From NCBI RefSeq assembly GCF_900107435.1, contig NZ_FNPZ01000001.1, positions 1,088,960 to 1,152,959 of the forward strand: a stretch of 64,000 nucleotides of DNA, given 5' to 3'. Every line of letters starts with the position of its first letter. The stretch's first letter is position 1. The translations under genes and the position numbers were made by a program. Origin of the DNA: Herbiconiux ginsengi (GTDB taxonomy: Bacteria > Actinomycetota > Actinomycetes > Actinomycetales > Microbacteriaceae). A model generated the notes under the pieces. It did not search any database, was not told the origin of the DNA, and saw only the letters and a list, made by a program, of their open reading frames with translations. Shown here one piece after another: positions 25,981 through 35,874 of the stretch.

Positions 25981-26430
25981 ATGACCGAGGCGCCCACCAC
26001 CGCGCCCGAGTCAGGCGGCGACTCGGGCTCGTTGCCGACCATCCGCGTCGCTGCGCTCGCGCTCCTCCGCGAGCGCCGGGTGCTCATGGTCACCGCTCGC
26101 GCCCGCGACGTCTACTACATGCCGGGCGGCAAGATCGACCCCGGAGAGACCGCCGCCGAGGCCGCCGCGCGCGAGGCCTTCGAAGAGGTGAGCGTGCGGC
26201 TCGACGCGGCGAGCGTGCATCCGCTCTTCACCGTCACCGTGCAGGCGCACGGCGAGCCCGAGGGCCGGCTGGTCGAGATGCAGGTGTTCGAGGGCACGAC
26301 TCCGGATGCGCCGCGCCCGTCGAGCGAGGTCGACGCGGTGCACTGGGTCAGCTCCGCCGACCTGCACCGCTGCCCGCCCGCCGGCGCGGAGACCCTCCGC
26401 CGCCTGCACGCTCTGGGCCTCATCGACTGA
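25981..26430 (+). CDS. Nudix hydrolase
   Basis: 149 aa from ATG 25981; the longer frame upstream reads through non-coding sequence and the end of hemA. The Nudix box is GGKIDPGETAAEAAAREAFEEV (residues 49-70 include it): the G-x5-E-x7-REUxEE core is present, while the glycine normally after the last EE-x is replaced by serine (EEVSV). It hydrolyses a nucleoside diphosphate linked to another group; possible substrates are oxidised dNTPs, NADH or sugar nucleotides, and the sequence does not decide. Convergent with the antiporter gene. Cytosolic. Confidence 0.85.
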   Translation: MTEAPTTAPESGGDSGSLPTIRVAALALLRERRVLMVTARARDVYYMPGGKIDPGETAAEAAAREAFEEVSVRLDAASVHPLFTVTVQAHGEPEGRLVEMQVFEGTTPDAPRPSSEVDAVHWVSSADLHRCPPAGAETLRRLHALGLID

Positions 26431-26578
26431 GGCGTCGGCCGCGACCTTCCACGCGCGGGCTCGCGCATCCGGAGCTCTCGCCTGCATCCGCCCACCGCCG
26501 ATTCTGCGCCGTCCTCGCGGGACACCGCAAAGCGCGCGACTGCGGCACCTCGAGCGACCCACGACACCCGTGCGCCCC

Positions 26579-28192
26579 TCAGACCTCCTCGTCGAGGTCT
26601 CCCGCTCGCGCCTCGAGCCGGAGCTCCTCGGCGTCGAGCCGTGCCTGGATGCGACGCAACACCACGTCGTCGATCTGCCGCGTGTTGCGGAGTTGCGCGA
26701 TCGCGCGCCGCTTCACCGGCAGCACCGCGAGCCGAAGGGCGCTCTCGCCGTCGTCACCCGTCAGCTCGTCGTCGAGCGGCAGCACCGTCTTGTCGTCGTC
26801 GCGCATCCGCCGCGACACGGTGTCGAGCCGCGCGGTGTATTCCTCCAGCAGGGCATCGCGCACGGCGGGAGTGGCGCCGGCCTCCTCGGCCACGCGCGGG
26901 AGCTGCTCGATCACGGCTTCCAGCGCCGTGCGTTCGGCCAGCAGGTTCTCCCATTCCTCCGTCGGGTCGGGCGGCAGCCGCGCCCAGCGCACCACGGCCG
27001 GCATCGTGAGCCCCTGCACCACGAGAGTGAACAGGATCACGGCGAAGGTCACCGCGATCAACGTCTCGCGGTAGGGCAGCGGCGAGCCGTCTGCGGTCTC
27101 GAGGGGCAGCGCCAGCGCGGCCGCGAGCGACACCGCCCCCCGGAAGCCGGCCCAGGCGCCGGGGAACCGCTGCCGAGCGTGCACCCGCCGTGCCCGTTGG
27201 GCCGGCCGTCGATCGACGGCTCGCAAGACGTAGGGGATCGTGTTGAACCAGGCCAGCCGGATGCCCAGCACCAGCACGATCGCCACTCCCGACAACAGCA
27301 GCGTGAGCGGCCAGTCGACCGCCTCGATGCTCGTCACGATCAGGTGGAACTGGATGCCGATCAAGACGAACAGCGAGCCGTTAAGGATGTAGGTGGTCAC
27401 CTCCCAGAACCCGAAGCCCTGTCTCCGCGCCACCGCCGACGCGTCGAAATCCGGAAGGTGACTCGACACCAGTCCGCACACCACAACGGCCACAACGCCG
27501 GATGCGTGGAGCAGCTCGGCGGGCAGGAAGGCGACGAACGGCGTCAGCACGACGAGGGTGTTGACGAGCGACGGCTCCCGCACGAAGCGCCGCAGCCACC
27601 CGATCACGAAGCCGATGGCCAGCCCGATCGCGATGGCCACGAGGTACGACCAGAGGAATTCCAGCGCGACCGGCCCGATCTCGATGCCGGTTCCGCTCAC
27701 GGCCGCCCCGATCGCCACCGAGTAGAGCACGAGAGCCGTGCCGTCGTTGATCAGGCTCTCGGTGCGCACGGTGGTGAGGATGCGCCGGGGCAGCCCACGC
27801 GCCACCGAGGCGACGGCGGTCGCATCCGTCGGCGCGAGGATGGCACCGAGGGCGAGGGCGATCGGCCACGGCAGCCCGAGAGCACTCGCCGCCGCGCCGA
27901 CACCCACCGCGGTGACGAGTACGAGACCGATGGCCGCGAGCAGGATCACGCGCAGATTGCTGCGGATCTCCCGCAGCGAGGTCGTGACCGACTCCCAGTA
28001 GAGCAGCGCCGGCAGGAAGAGCAGCAGCACCAGGTCGGGCGGCAGCGCGACAGCGCCGGCCACGGGGATGAAGCCGATCGCGACGCCGAACAGCAGGAGC
28101 ACCAGGGCGGGCGGCAGCCGGAGCCGGCGCGCGAGCCAGCCGCCGCCGATGATGGCGGCGCCGATGACCACGATGAGCTGGAGGCCCTCCAT
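26579..28192 (-). CDS. Na+/H+ antiporter, CPA1 family
   Basis: 537 aa from ATG 28192; a GTG 18 bases upstream is an alternative. It has about twelve membrane helices, ending near residue 402. The CPA1 core motifs are seen: LFLPALLYWESV in helix 2-3, GAILAPTDATAVASV near 116 and TESLINDGTALVLYS near 144, which holds the Asn-Asp pair of the ion site. A hydrophilic C-terminal domain of about 130 residues (LPPDPTEEW ... AGDLDEEV) is coiled-coil-like and probably regulatory. It exchanges Na+ (or K+) for protons in the cytoplasmic membrane. The class-V aminotransferase gene ends 44 nt upstream, so the two may share a transcript. Confidence 0.9.
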   Translation of the reverse strand: MEGLQLIVVIGAAIIGGGWLARRLRLPPALVLLLFGVAIGFIPVAGAVALPPDLVLLLFLPALLYWESVTTSLREIRSNLRVILLAAIGLVLVTAVGVGAAASALGLPWPIALALGAILAPTDATAVASVARGLPRRILTTVRTESLINDGTALVLYSVAIGAAVSGTGIEIGPVALEFLWSYLVAIAIGLAIGFVIGWLRRFVREPSLVNTLVVLTPFVAFLPAELLHASGVVAVVVCGLVSSHLPDFDASAVARRQGFGFWEVTTYILNGSLFVLIGIQFHLIVTSIEAVDWPLTLLLSGVAIVLVLGIRLAWFNTIPYVLRAVDRRPAQRARRVHARQRFPGAWAGFRGAVSLAAALALPLETADGSPLPYRETLIAVTFAVILFTLVVQGLTMPAVVRWARLPPDPTEEWENLLAERTALEAVIEQLPRVAEEAGATPAVRDALLEEYTARLDTVSRRMRDDDKTVLPLDDELTGDDGESALRLAVLPVKRRAIAQLRNTRQIDDVVLRRIQARLDAEELRLEARAGDLDEEV

Positions 28193-28236
28193 CGGCCAAT
28201 TCTTCAGCACGAACGGGCGTGACGGGAAGGGCGGAC

Positions 28237-29325
28237 TCAGGCTTGGAGTGCCGCCACCACACGATCGACGTCGGCGATTTCGTTCCAGACGTGGAACGCG
28301 ACGCGCGCCCGGCCCGCCCGCGCCGACGCCGCGACACCGGCGGCCGAGAGTGCCGCGAAGCCGCTGCCGTCGGCATCCGGCCAGGTGACGATGGCGGTGC
28401 CCGTCGATGGAACGCCGAGCCTGCGGCAGAGTTCGTCGGCGAGACCGACGCAGTGCGACCGCACCGCCGCGAGGTCGGCCGACGCGAAGAGGTCGATGGT
28501 GGGGGCGGCGCCGATCCAGGCAGGCCAGGCGGGCGAGACGTCGAAGCGGCGGGCCGACGTCGCCAGGTGCATCCGCGGTCCGTAACAGGATCCCCACACG
28601 TCGTCGCCCGCATACCAGCCCGCGTCGACGGGCACCAGCCGGTCGGCGAACTCCGGCGAAAGGGTCATGAACGAGGCTCCGCGCGGTGAGCACAGCCACT
28701 TGTAGGCGTGGCAGATCGTGGCGTCGAAACGGCTCGCATCCACCGGCATCCAGCCCGCCGCCTGCGTTGTGTCGCACAGGGTCGCGGCACCGTGGCGGGC
28801 CGCGGCGGCGATGATCGCGTCGGCATCGGCGAGTGCCCCGGTGGCCGACTGCACCAGCGAGAACGAGACGAGAGTGGTCGACGGGCGGATGCCGGCCGCG
28901 AGCTCCTCGAGCGGAACGCAGCGCACCGTCAGCCGGCCCAGCTCCTCCTGCACGAGAAACGGGAACACCATCGAACTGAAGTCGCCCTCGACCACCAGCA
29001 CTTCCGAGCCGGCGGGGAGCGAGGCGGCCACCATCGAGGCCGACACCGACACCTGCGAGCCGATGGCCACCCGATCGGTGGGCACCGACACCAGCCGTGC
29101 GAAGGCGTCGCGCGCCACCTCGACGGCGACCCCGTAGGCGCCGGGATCGCGGTGCCCCTCCGCCCAGGCGGCCAGATCCCGCGAGAGAGCGGCGACGGCT
29201 TCCCGAGGCGGCACCCCGATCACGCAGGCCGAGAGATATCCCGGCCGCACGTCGAAATGCGCGGCCAGCGCCTCTCGACCGAGCGCAGCGGGGGCCGATG
29301 CCGCGACCGGACTCTCCGTCGTCAT
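28237..29325 (-). CDS. class-V aminotransferase-fold PLP enzyme
   Basis: 362 aa. PLP fold type I, class V (cysteine desulfurase / isopenicillin-N epimerase / kynureninase branch). The PLP lysine is in ICHAYKWLCSPRGASFM, preceded by the LCDTTQAAGWMPVD stretch holding the PLP aspartate. There is no active-site cysteine loop as in NifS/SufS, so cysteine desulfuration is unlikely. It is divergent from a LysR regulator, with an 81-bp gap containing a dyad, which is the usual layout of a LysR target. The substrate is not evident. Cytosolic. Confidence 0.82.
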   Translation of the reverse strand: MTTESPVAASAPAALGREALAAHFDVRPGYLSACVIGVPPREAVAALSRDLAAWAEGHRDPGAYGVAVEVARDAFARLVSVPTDRVAIGSQVSVSASMVAASLPAGSEVLVVEGDFSSMVFPFLVQEELGRLTVRCVPLEELAAGIRPSTTLVSFSLVQSATGALADADAIIAAAARHGAATLCDTTQAAGWMPVDASRFDATICHAYKWLCSPRGASFMTLSPEFADRLVPVDAGWYAGDDVWGSCYGPRMHLATSARRFDVSPAWPAWIGAAPTIDLFASADLAAVRSHCVGLADELCRRLGVPSTGTAIVTWPDADGSGFAALSAAGVAASARAGRARVAFHVWNEIADVDRVVAALQA

Positions 29326-29349
29326 GCCCCCAGCCTCGCGGCTCGAAAT

Positions 29350-29377
29350 TCATTCGACAACCGCCAGTGTCGGATGA
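29350..29377. promoter_or_regulatory. LysR-type dyad between the aminotransferase and LysR genes
   Basis: CGACA (29355-29359) and TGTCG (29368-29372) form a dyad with eight bases between, extended by TCAT/ATGA flanks. Size and place fit a LysR binding site that controls both divergent genes. Confidence 0.45.
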
Positions 29378-29394
29378 TTCGCATAAGGCTGCGT

Positions 29395-29400
29395 TATCGT
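29395..29400 (+). promoter_or_regulatory. -10 box of a leaderless promoter (LysR gene)
   Basis: TATCGT, six bases before ATG 29407. Confidence 0.45.
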
Positions 29401-29406
29401 TCAGGC

Positions 29407-30372
29407 ATGACTCTCTCGCCCCTCGCGAGCGCCTTCGACCTGGATTCGCAGACGCTGCGCGTCATCGCGGCCATCGCCGAGTACGGCTCGATCACCCGCG
29501 CCGCCGCCGTGCTCGGGTTCAGCCAGCCCGCCGTCAGCCAGCATCTGAAGCGGGTGGAGTCGCGGATCGGCATGCCGCTGGTCACGCGCTCGGGCCGCGG
29601 CATCCGGCTGACGGATGCCGGCGAGGTGCTCGCGCGCCACGCCGGAGTGGTGCTCGCGGCACTCGACGAGGCCGCCGGCGAACTCTCCGATCTGTCGGGC
29701 CTGCGGTCGGGCCAGGTGCGTCTCTCGGCCTTCCCGTCCGCGTCGTCGACGATCGTTCCGCACCTCATCCAGTCGATGGGGGCCGAGCACGCCGGGGTGC
29801 GGTTCACCTATCTCGAGGCGGAGCCGCCGGCGGCGGTGGCGTCGGTGCGCGACGGCGTGAGCGACATCGCGATCGCCTTCCACTACCCGGCCGACCGGAA
29901 CGATCCGTTCCAGGAGAGCGCGGAGGGCCTCGTGGTGCACGAGCTGGCCCGTGACGACCTGCTCGTCTTGGTGCCGGAACGGCACGCGGTGCTGAGTGGC
30001 GCATCCGGACCACGTGACAGCACGGCGACCGCCCGCATCGACCTCGCCGAGCTGCGCTCCGAGAACTGGATCGCCGGCTGCCCCCGCTGCCGTTCGCACC
30101 TGCTCGACTCGTGTGCACGCGCCGGCTTCGCTCCGAGCATCGCGTTCGAGACCGACAACTTCGTGGCCGTGATGAGCATGGTGGCCGCCGGTCTCGGCGT
30201 GGCCCTGCTGCCCTCGCTCGCGCGCGCCGCCTCACCCCTGCCGCCCGGCGTCGTCGCCCTGCCGAGCACCGGCAACGACCACCGGATGATCGTGGCCGTC
30301 ACCCGCCCCGGCGCCGACCAGATCCCCGCGGTCGGCGAGACCCTCCGCCTCCTCCGCGCCGTGGTGGCCTGA
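29407..30372 (+). CDS. LysR-family transcriptional regulator
   Basis: 321 aa from ATG 29407 (TATCGT-N6-ATG). The N-terminal winged HTH (residues 13-70) shows SITRAAAVLGFSQPAVSQHL, the LysR consensus. The effector domain follows from about 95 (SGQVRLSAFPSASSTIVPHL) and contains a CPRCRSHLLDSC segment near 222, whose three cysteines are unusual and could be redox- or metal-sensitive. It probably controls the divergent class-V aminotransferase through the dyad in the gap and represses itself. The effector is unknown. Confidence 0.9.
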   Translation: MTLSPLASAFDLDSQTLRVIAAIAEYGSITRAAAVLGFSQPAVSQHLKRVESRIGMPLVTRSGRGIRLTDAGEVLARHAGVVLAALDEAAGELSDLSGLRSGQVRLSAFPSASSTIVPHLIQSMGAEHAGVRFTYLEAEPPAAVASVRDGVSDIAIAFHYPADRNDPFQESAEGLVVHELARDDLLVLVPERHAVLSGASGPRDSTATARIDLAELRSENWIAGCPRCRSHLLDSCARAGFAPSIAFETDNFVAVMSMVAAGLGVALLPSLARAASPLPPGVVALPSTGNDHRMIVAVTRPGADQIPAVGETLRLLRAVVA

Positions 30373-30397
30373 CCGTGGTGGCCTGAAGGGGCCTGCC

Positions 30398-31411
30398 TCA
30401 GTACACGTACTCGAGGAAGTCGGTGCCGAGGGTGCGCATGGCCTCGAGCACACCGAGCCGAGCAGGCAGGTCGACGTCGTTGAATCGCATCGTCACCGCG
30501 TAGGCCACGCCGGCACGAGGGCCGACGACCACGCCCGCCTCGGAACGGATGCCCGCATCCGTTCCGGTCTTGTTGAACAACCGGATGCCGTGATCGGGCC
30601 CGGTGTGCGCCAAGGGATCGAGGCCGAACGCCCCGCCCACCATGGAGAGGTCGCTTCCGAGGCTCAGCCAGCCGGTCACGAGCCGCGAGGTGGTCTCGTC
30701 GACGACCTCGCCCCGCTCGAGCCCGCGGAAGAGCGTGGCGAGCTCGCGCGCAGAACCCACCGAGAGCTGCGGCGCGTCATCCGGCCCGCGCACGTCGCGC
30801 ACGATGTCGAGCAGCAACGTGCGGCGGAGGCCGAGCGACTCCGCGCGGGCGCGCACCGCGTCGAGTCCGATGCGCCGTAGCAGCACGTTCGTGGCCAGGT
30901 TGTCGCTGGTCGCGCCGATGAGGGCGGCGAGATCGGAGACGGGAAGCGCCGGAACCTGCAGGTGCTGCCACAATCCCGAGTCGCCCACCGAGTCCTGCGC
31001 TGTGCGGTTCAGGATGCTCAGAGCCTCGGCTCCGGGTGCCGGGCGAACCGTGCGCGGGCCCCCGCCGGAGGGTGCCGATCCGGGCAGCGGTGGTGTGGGA
31101 GGCACCGCACCCCCGGCCGAGCCCGAACCGTCGCGCGCCGAGATCCGTGCCGCCACCTCGATGAGCAGCAGCACCTTGCCGATCGACGCCGTGGGAACGG
31201 AGAGATGGTCGTCGACCGAGAACAGCACCTTTCCCGAACCGGCGTCGACCGCGCAGGCCGTGACCTGCACGCCTGAGAGCGCCAACTCGGTCAGCGAGGC
31301 GAACCCCTTGCGGAAGATCACTCCGTCGCCGTCGACCGCATCCGTCCGCCGCCCGCGGGGCGCGATCTCCTCCCGCTCGGATCGCGCGCGTCGTCGGATC
31401 GATTCCGGCAT
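30398..31411 (-). CDS. class A beta-lactamase-fold serine hydrolase
   Basis: 337 aa, AAGGAGG about ten bases before ATG 31411. The penicillin-binding fold motifs are present: S-x-x-K as SIGK (Ser76, Lys79), SDN (169-171) and KTG (281-283). No ExxLN omega-loop motif with the deacylating Glu of true class A beta-lactamases is recognisable. A Gly/Pro/Ala-rich insertion (about 95-127) separates the first two motifs. There is no signal peptide; the N-terminus is Arg-rich. This argues for a cytosolic or non-classically exported serine hydrolase rather than a secreted resistance enzyme. Convergent with the LysR gene. Confidence 0.75.
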   Translation of the reverse strand: MPESIRRRARSEREEIAPRGRRTDAVDGDGVIFRKGFASLTELALSGVQVTACAVDAGSGKVLFSVDDHLSVPTASIGKVLLLIEVAARISARDGSGSAGGAVPPTPPLPGSAPSGGGPRTVRPAPGAEALSILNRTAQDSVGDSGLWQHLQVPALPVSDLAALIGATSDNLATNVLLRRIGLDAVRARAESLGLRRTLLLDIVRDVRGPDDAPQLSVGSARELATLFRGLERGEVVDETTSRLVTGWLSLGSDLSMVGGAFGLDPLAHTGPDHGIRLFNKTGTDAGIRSEAGVVVGPRAGVAYAVTMRFNDVDLPARLGVLEAMRTLGTDFLEYVY

Positions 31412-31487
31412 GCTCAGGTGTCCTCCTTCGACTGGCCGGGCCCGGGATGCCCCGTTCCCCTCCAGACCCGCACCGCGTGGATGCGTG

Positions 31488-33500
31488 TTACCAGATGGTC
31501 ACACGTTCAGCTGGGTCCAACCAGAGATTGTCGTTTGAATCGACGTTGAACGCCGTGTAGAACTCGTCGATGTTGCGCACGATCTGGTTGCAACGGAACT
31601 CGTTCGGCGAGTGGGGGTCGATCGAGAGCAGGCGGATGACCTCCTCGTCGCGCGACTTCTGCTGCCACGCCTGGGCCCAGGAGAGGAAGAAGCGCTGGGC
31701 GCCGGTGAGGTCGTCGATCACCGGCGGCTCGGCGCCGTCGAGCGAGAGCAGGTAGGCCTTCCACGCGATGCCCAGACCGCCGAGGTCACCGATGTTCTCG
31801 CCGATCGTGAGCGCCCCGTTGACGTGGTGGTCGGGCACCTGCACCGGCGCGAGCGCGTCGTACTGCGCGATGAGCGAGGAGGTCAGCTTCTCGAACGCCT
31901 TCCGGTCGGCTTCCGTCCACCAATCGGTGAGCCGGCCGTCGCCGTCGAAGCGCGACCCCTGGTCGTCGAAGCCGTGCCCGATCTCGTGACCGATCACCGC
32001 GCCGATCGCGCCGTAGTTCGCCGCCGCATCCCGCGACTCGTCGAAGAACGGGTACTGCAGGATGGCGGCGGGGAAGACGATCTCGTTGAACCCGGGGTTG
32101 TAGTACGCGTTGATGGTCTGCGGAGTCATGAACCACTCGTCGCGGTCGAGCGGCTTGCCGATCTTGCCGAGTTCGCGCTGGAACTCGAACTCGCTGGTGG
32201 CGCGAACGTTCGCGATGAGGTCGGTCGGGTCGATGTCGAGGCTCGAGTAGTCGCGCCACTTCACCGGGAAGCCGATCTTCGGCGTGAACGTGGCCAGCTT
32301 CTCCAGCGCCCGTCCGCGCGTGGCCGGGCTCATCCATTCGAGCGTCTCGATCGACTGCCGGTAGGCCTCGATGAGGTGGGCGACCAGCACGTCCATCGCC
32401 GCCTTGGCGGTGGGTGGGAAGTGCTTCTCGACGTAGATGCGGCCGACGGCCTCGCCCATCGAGCCCTCCACCAGCGAGACTCCGCGCTTCCACCGGGCGC
32501 GCATGACCGGAGTGCCGGTGAGGGTGCGGGCGTAGAAGTCGAAGTTCTCCTCCACGAAGTCGTTCGAGAGGTAGGGCGCCCAGCCGTGGATGACCTGCCA
32601 GGAGAGCCAGTCCTTCCAGCTCGTAAGCGGTGCACCAGTGAGGGCTCCGGCGAGCCCGGTGACGAAGCTCGGCTCGCGCACGACGAGTTCGTCGAACACG
32701 CCGTCGGGCGCGCCGAGAGCGTCGCGCCAGAGGTCGAAGAGCGAGGTGTCGGCGTCGTCGTCATCGTCGACGTCGTCTCCGGATGCGTCGGGCACGTTCG
32801 CGAGGTCGCCCGGCAGAGCGAGGAACTCGTCCCACGAGACCAGGTTGTAGGTGGCCTGGGCGTCGCGGGTGCGCACGTTGTCCCAGTGCGACTTCGCGAT
32901 CAGGGTCTCGAGGTCGAAGACGCGCTGCGCGCGCTCGGCAGCGTTCTCGAGGCCGGCGAGTTCGAACATCCGCTGGATGTGACCGAGGTAGGCCTCGCGC
33001 ACCGACGCGAACTTCTCGTCGCGGAAGTAGCTCTCATCCGGCAGCGAGATGCCGCCCTGCTCCACGAACACGAGATAACGCTCGGGGTTGCCCGGGTCGT
33101 TGTCGACGAAGAGGCGCAGGAGCCCGGGCACGCCCTCGCGTTCCAGGCGGCCGAGGGTGCGGGCGAGATCCGACACGTCGTCGATGGTGTCGACCAGCGC
33201 GAGCTGCGGGGCAACCGGGGCGGCGCCGAGCTTCTCGATACGCTCCTCGTCCATGAAACTCGCGAAGAGATCGCCGAATTTGCGGGCCTCGGTGCCCTCC
33301 GGTGCATCCTGTGACTCTTCGATGATGTCGCGCACGGCCTTCTCCGCCGCTTCGGCGAGAACGTAGAAGGAGCCCCAGCGCGCCTTGTCTTCGGGGATCT
33401 CGGTGCGGGCGATCCACTTTCCGTTGACGTGCCGGAAGAGATCGTCTTGCGCGCGGATGTCGGGGTCGAGTTCGGTGGTGTCGATGCCGGATTCAGTCAC
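31488..33500 (-). CDS. M13-family zinc metallopeptidase (neprilysin-like)
   Basis: 670 aa. Zinc site HEIGH at residues 505-509 in VIGHEIGHGFDD, the third ligand region GENIGDLGG about 55 residues further on, and the NAYYNPGFNEIVFP substrate strand are all intact. It cleaves oligopeptides. The protein starts with MTESGIDTTELD and has no signal peptide or N-terminal membrane anchor, unlike eukaryotic neprilysins, so it is probably cytosolic, as are many actinobacterial PepO-like enzymes. GTG 33500 follows TAGAGT by six bases, giving a leaderless mRNA. The Asp-rich DDVDDDDDADTS segment near residue 250 is a low-complexity insertion. Confidence 0.92.
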   Translation of the reverse strand: MTESGIDTTELDPDIRAQDDLFRHVNGKWIARTEIPEDKARWGSFYVLAEAAEKAVRDIIEESQDAPEGTEARKFGDLFASFMDEERIEKLGAAPVAPQLALVDTIDDVSDLARTLGRLEREGVPGLLRLFVDNDPGNPERYLVFVEQGGISLPDESYFRDEKFASVREAYLGHIQRMFELAGLENAAERAQRVFDLETLIAKSHWDNVRTRDAQATYNLVSWDEFLALPGDLANVPDASGDDVDDDDDADTSLFDLWRDALGAPDGVFDELVVREPSFVTGLAGALTGAPLTSWKDWLSWQVIHGWAPYLSNDFVEENFDFYARTLTGTPVMRARWKRGVSLVEGSMGEAVGRIYVEKHFPPTAKAAMDVLVAHLIEAYRQSIETLEWMSPATRGRALEKLATFTPKIGFPVKWRDYSSLDIDPTDLIANVRATSEFEFQRELGKIGKPLDRDEWFMTPQTINAYYNPGFNEIVFPAAILQYPFFDESRDAAANYGAIGAVIGHEIGHGFDDQGSRFDGDGRLTDWWTEADRKAFEKLTSSLIAQYDALAPVQVPDHHVNGALTIGENIGDLGGLGIAWKAYLLSLDGAEPPVIDDLTGAQRFFLSWAQAWQQKSRDEEVIRLLSIDPHSPNEFRCNQIVRNIDEFYTAFNVDSNDNLWLDPAERVTIW

Positions 33501-33506
33501 CCGACA

Positions 33507-33512
33507 ACTCTA
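33507..33512 (-). promoter_or_regulatory. -10 box of a leaderless promoter (M13 peptidase gene)
   Basis: TAGAGT on the minus strand, six bases before GTG 33500. Confidence 0.5.
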
Positions 33513-33546
33513 CGCACGCGCTCTGCCCTGTGCGCCACTGGCAGCG

Positions 33547-33579
33547 AAAAGGGCTCCTCGGCCGCAGCCGGGGAGCCCT
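33547..33579 (-). terminator. Rho-independent terminator of the MalK-type ATPase gene
   Basis: A GC-rich stem (AGGGCTCC-CGGC against GCCG-GGAGCCCT with one mismatch, loop of three) is followed on the minus strand by TTTT. It lies 23-56 bp past the ATPase stop and before the next minus-strand gene. Confidence 0.75.
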
Positions 33580-33602
33580 CTTCGTGGATCTGGTCGGCCG
33601 GT

Positions 33603-34697
<1,095 letters not shown>

Positions 34698-34847
34698 CGT
34701 TGTCCTTCTTCTCCCCGGCAGGTACGTGCCGGACGATCCGTTGTGAGTTACGTGCAGTGCAACATACGTCGAGAAGGGGGCATTCCCCAAAACGGGGGGC
34801 TGATTGGCAGCTTCGAGCGAACGGCGCGGCCGCGATCTCGGTCGCGT

Positions 34848-35201
34848 CTAGGAGAGCAGTTTGGCCTTCGCCGCCGAGAACTCCTCATCGGTCAGGATGC
34901 CCTGATCCTTGAGGGCGGCGAGCTTCTGCAGCTCCGCGATGATGTCGGTGCCGCCGGCCGGAGCAGGCGCGGGGGCCGGGGCGGCGGGTTGCTGGGCGGC
35001 CACGGCGGCAGCGGCGGCGGCGTTGATCTGCTCCTGCTGTTGCTGGGCGGCGTATTCCTGCTGTTGCTGCTGGTCCTGCGCCTTGGCCTGAGCGTGACGT
35101 TGCATCCCGCCGCTGACCGCGGTGGCGGTTCCGGCGACGACGGCGGTGCGGGCGGCGAGGCCCAGGAGGCCGGGGCGGCCCATTCTTCTCATCATCGGCA
35201 T
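34848..35201 (-). CDS. SHOCT-domain protein
   Basis: 117 aa. A basic N-terminus and one hydrophobic stretch (LLGLAARTAVVAGTATAVSG) are followed by a Gln-rich coiled stretch (QDQQQQQEYAAQQQQEQ), an Ala/Pro linker and a C-terminal SHOCT motif (IIAELQKLAALKDQGILTDEEF). SHOCT domains are short oligomerisation or tethering modules. It is next to a DUF6325 gene on the same strand, a pair that recurs in Actinobacteria, possibly in envelope stress. Function unknown. Confidence 0.78.
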   Translation of the reverse strand: MPMMRRMGRPGLLGLAARTAVVAGTATAVSGGMQRHAQAKAQDQQQQQEYAAQQQQEQINAAAAAAVAAQQPAAPAPAPAPAGGTDIIAELQKLAALKDQGILTDEEFSAAKAKLLS

Positions 35202-35264
35202 GGTCTGTGTCCTGTCTGTCGGATTCGTCGGGTCTACGGAGTCGTGGATGGAGCGGGGCTGTTG

Positions 35265-35693
35265 CTACTCGGCGGCGATGGCCGCGAGCACCTCGTTGAC
35301 CACGGGGGCCGGGATGCGCTCGCTGCTGATCACGACGCCCCCACCACCCGCGAGCTTGCCGGCCAGCTTCTTGGCCCAGGTCAGCTCGATCACGAGGAGG
35401 GCCGCCGACGAGCCCGGCGGGATCTGCACGGCCAGCTCCTCGATGTCTTCGGCCGAGGCGAGGCCTGTGGCCTCGAGCGCGAACTCCTCGAGTCCGATGG
35501 CGTCGCCCGCGTCTTCGAGTTCGAGCAGCGTCACGTCGCCGTCGAGCGAGCGGGTGACGAAGAGCAGGTCGAGCAGGCGAACGGTGCCCGCATCGACCAC
35601 GTCGCGGAAGGCGTCGACGATCTCGGGGCCGGGGCGTTCTCCTTCGAAGCCGACGAGCAGCAGTTCGACCGGACCATAGGTGAAATCGGGCAT
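35265..35693 (-). CDS. DUF6325-family protein
   Basis: 142 aa from ATG 35693; a longer frame to 35777 lacks support. It starts YGPVELLLVGFEGERPGPEI, then VRLLDLLFVTRSLDGDVTLLEL and a C-terminal SSAALLVIELTWAKKLAGKL block, which are the hallmarks of the DUF6325 family. It is acidic, with no signal peptide or clear membrane helix. 63 nt upstream of the SHOCT-domain gene, so likely cotranscribed with it. No biochemical function is known. Confidence 0.72.
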   Translation of the reverse strand: MPDFTYGPVELLLVGFEGERPGPEIVDAFRDVVDAGTVRLLDLLFVTRSLDGDVTLLELEDAGDAIGLEEFALEATGLASAEDIEELAVQIPPGSSAALLVIELTWAKKLAGKLAGGGGVVISSERIPAPVVNEVLAAIAAE

Positions 35694-35862
35694 CGGGACC
35701 TCTCGTCGTAAGTGCAGCTCGCAGGCTCGCGCCGGTGCGCGCTCTGGGCTGACGTTCGGCACGTTACCAGTCCCCACCGACGGGTGCTAGAGGTCTGTCG
35801 GGAGCTGATCGACGTCGGGTCCGTGCGCAAGGATGTCTGGTGCTCGGGCTTCGGGCCGACCG

Positions 35863-35868
35863 TAGGCT
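35863..35868 (+). promoter_or_regulatory. -10 box of a leaderless promoter (MATE gene)
   Basis: TAGGCT, six bases before GTG 35875. Confidence 0.5.
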
Positions 35869-35874
35869 GAGCGG

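Noticed and set aside
26306-29353. Long open frames on both strands over the antiporter/aminotransferase region
   Set aside because: The + strand frame is antisense to the antiporter, and the 924-codon minus frame is only real from ATG 28192; the rest overlaps the aminotransferase out of frame.
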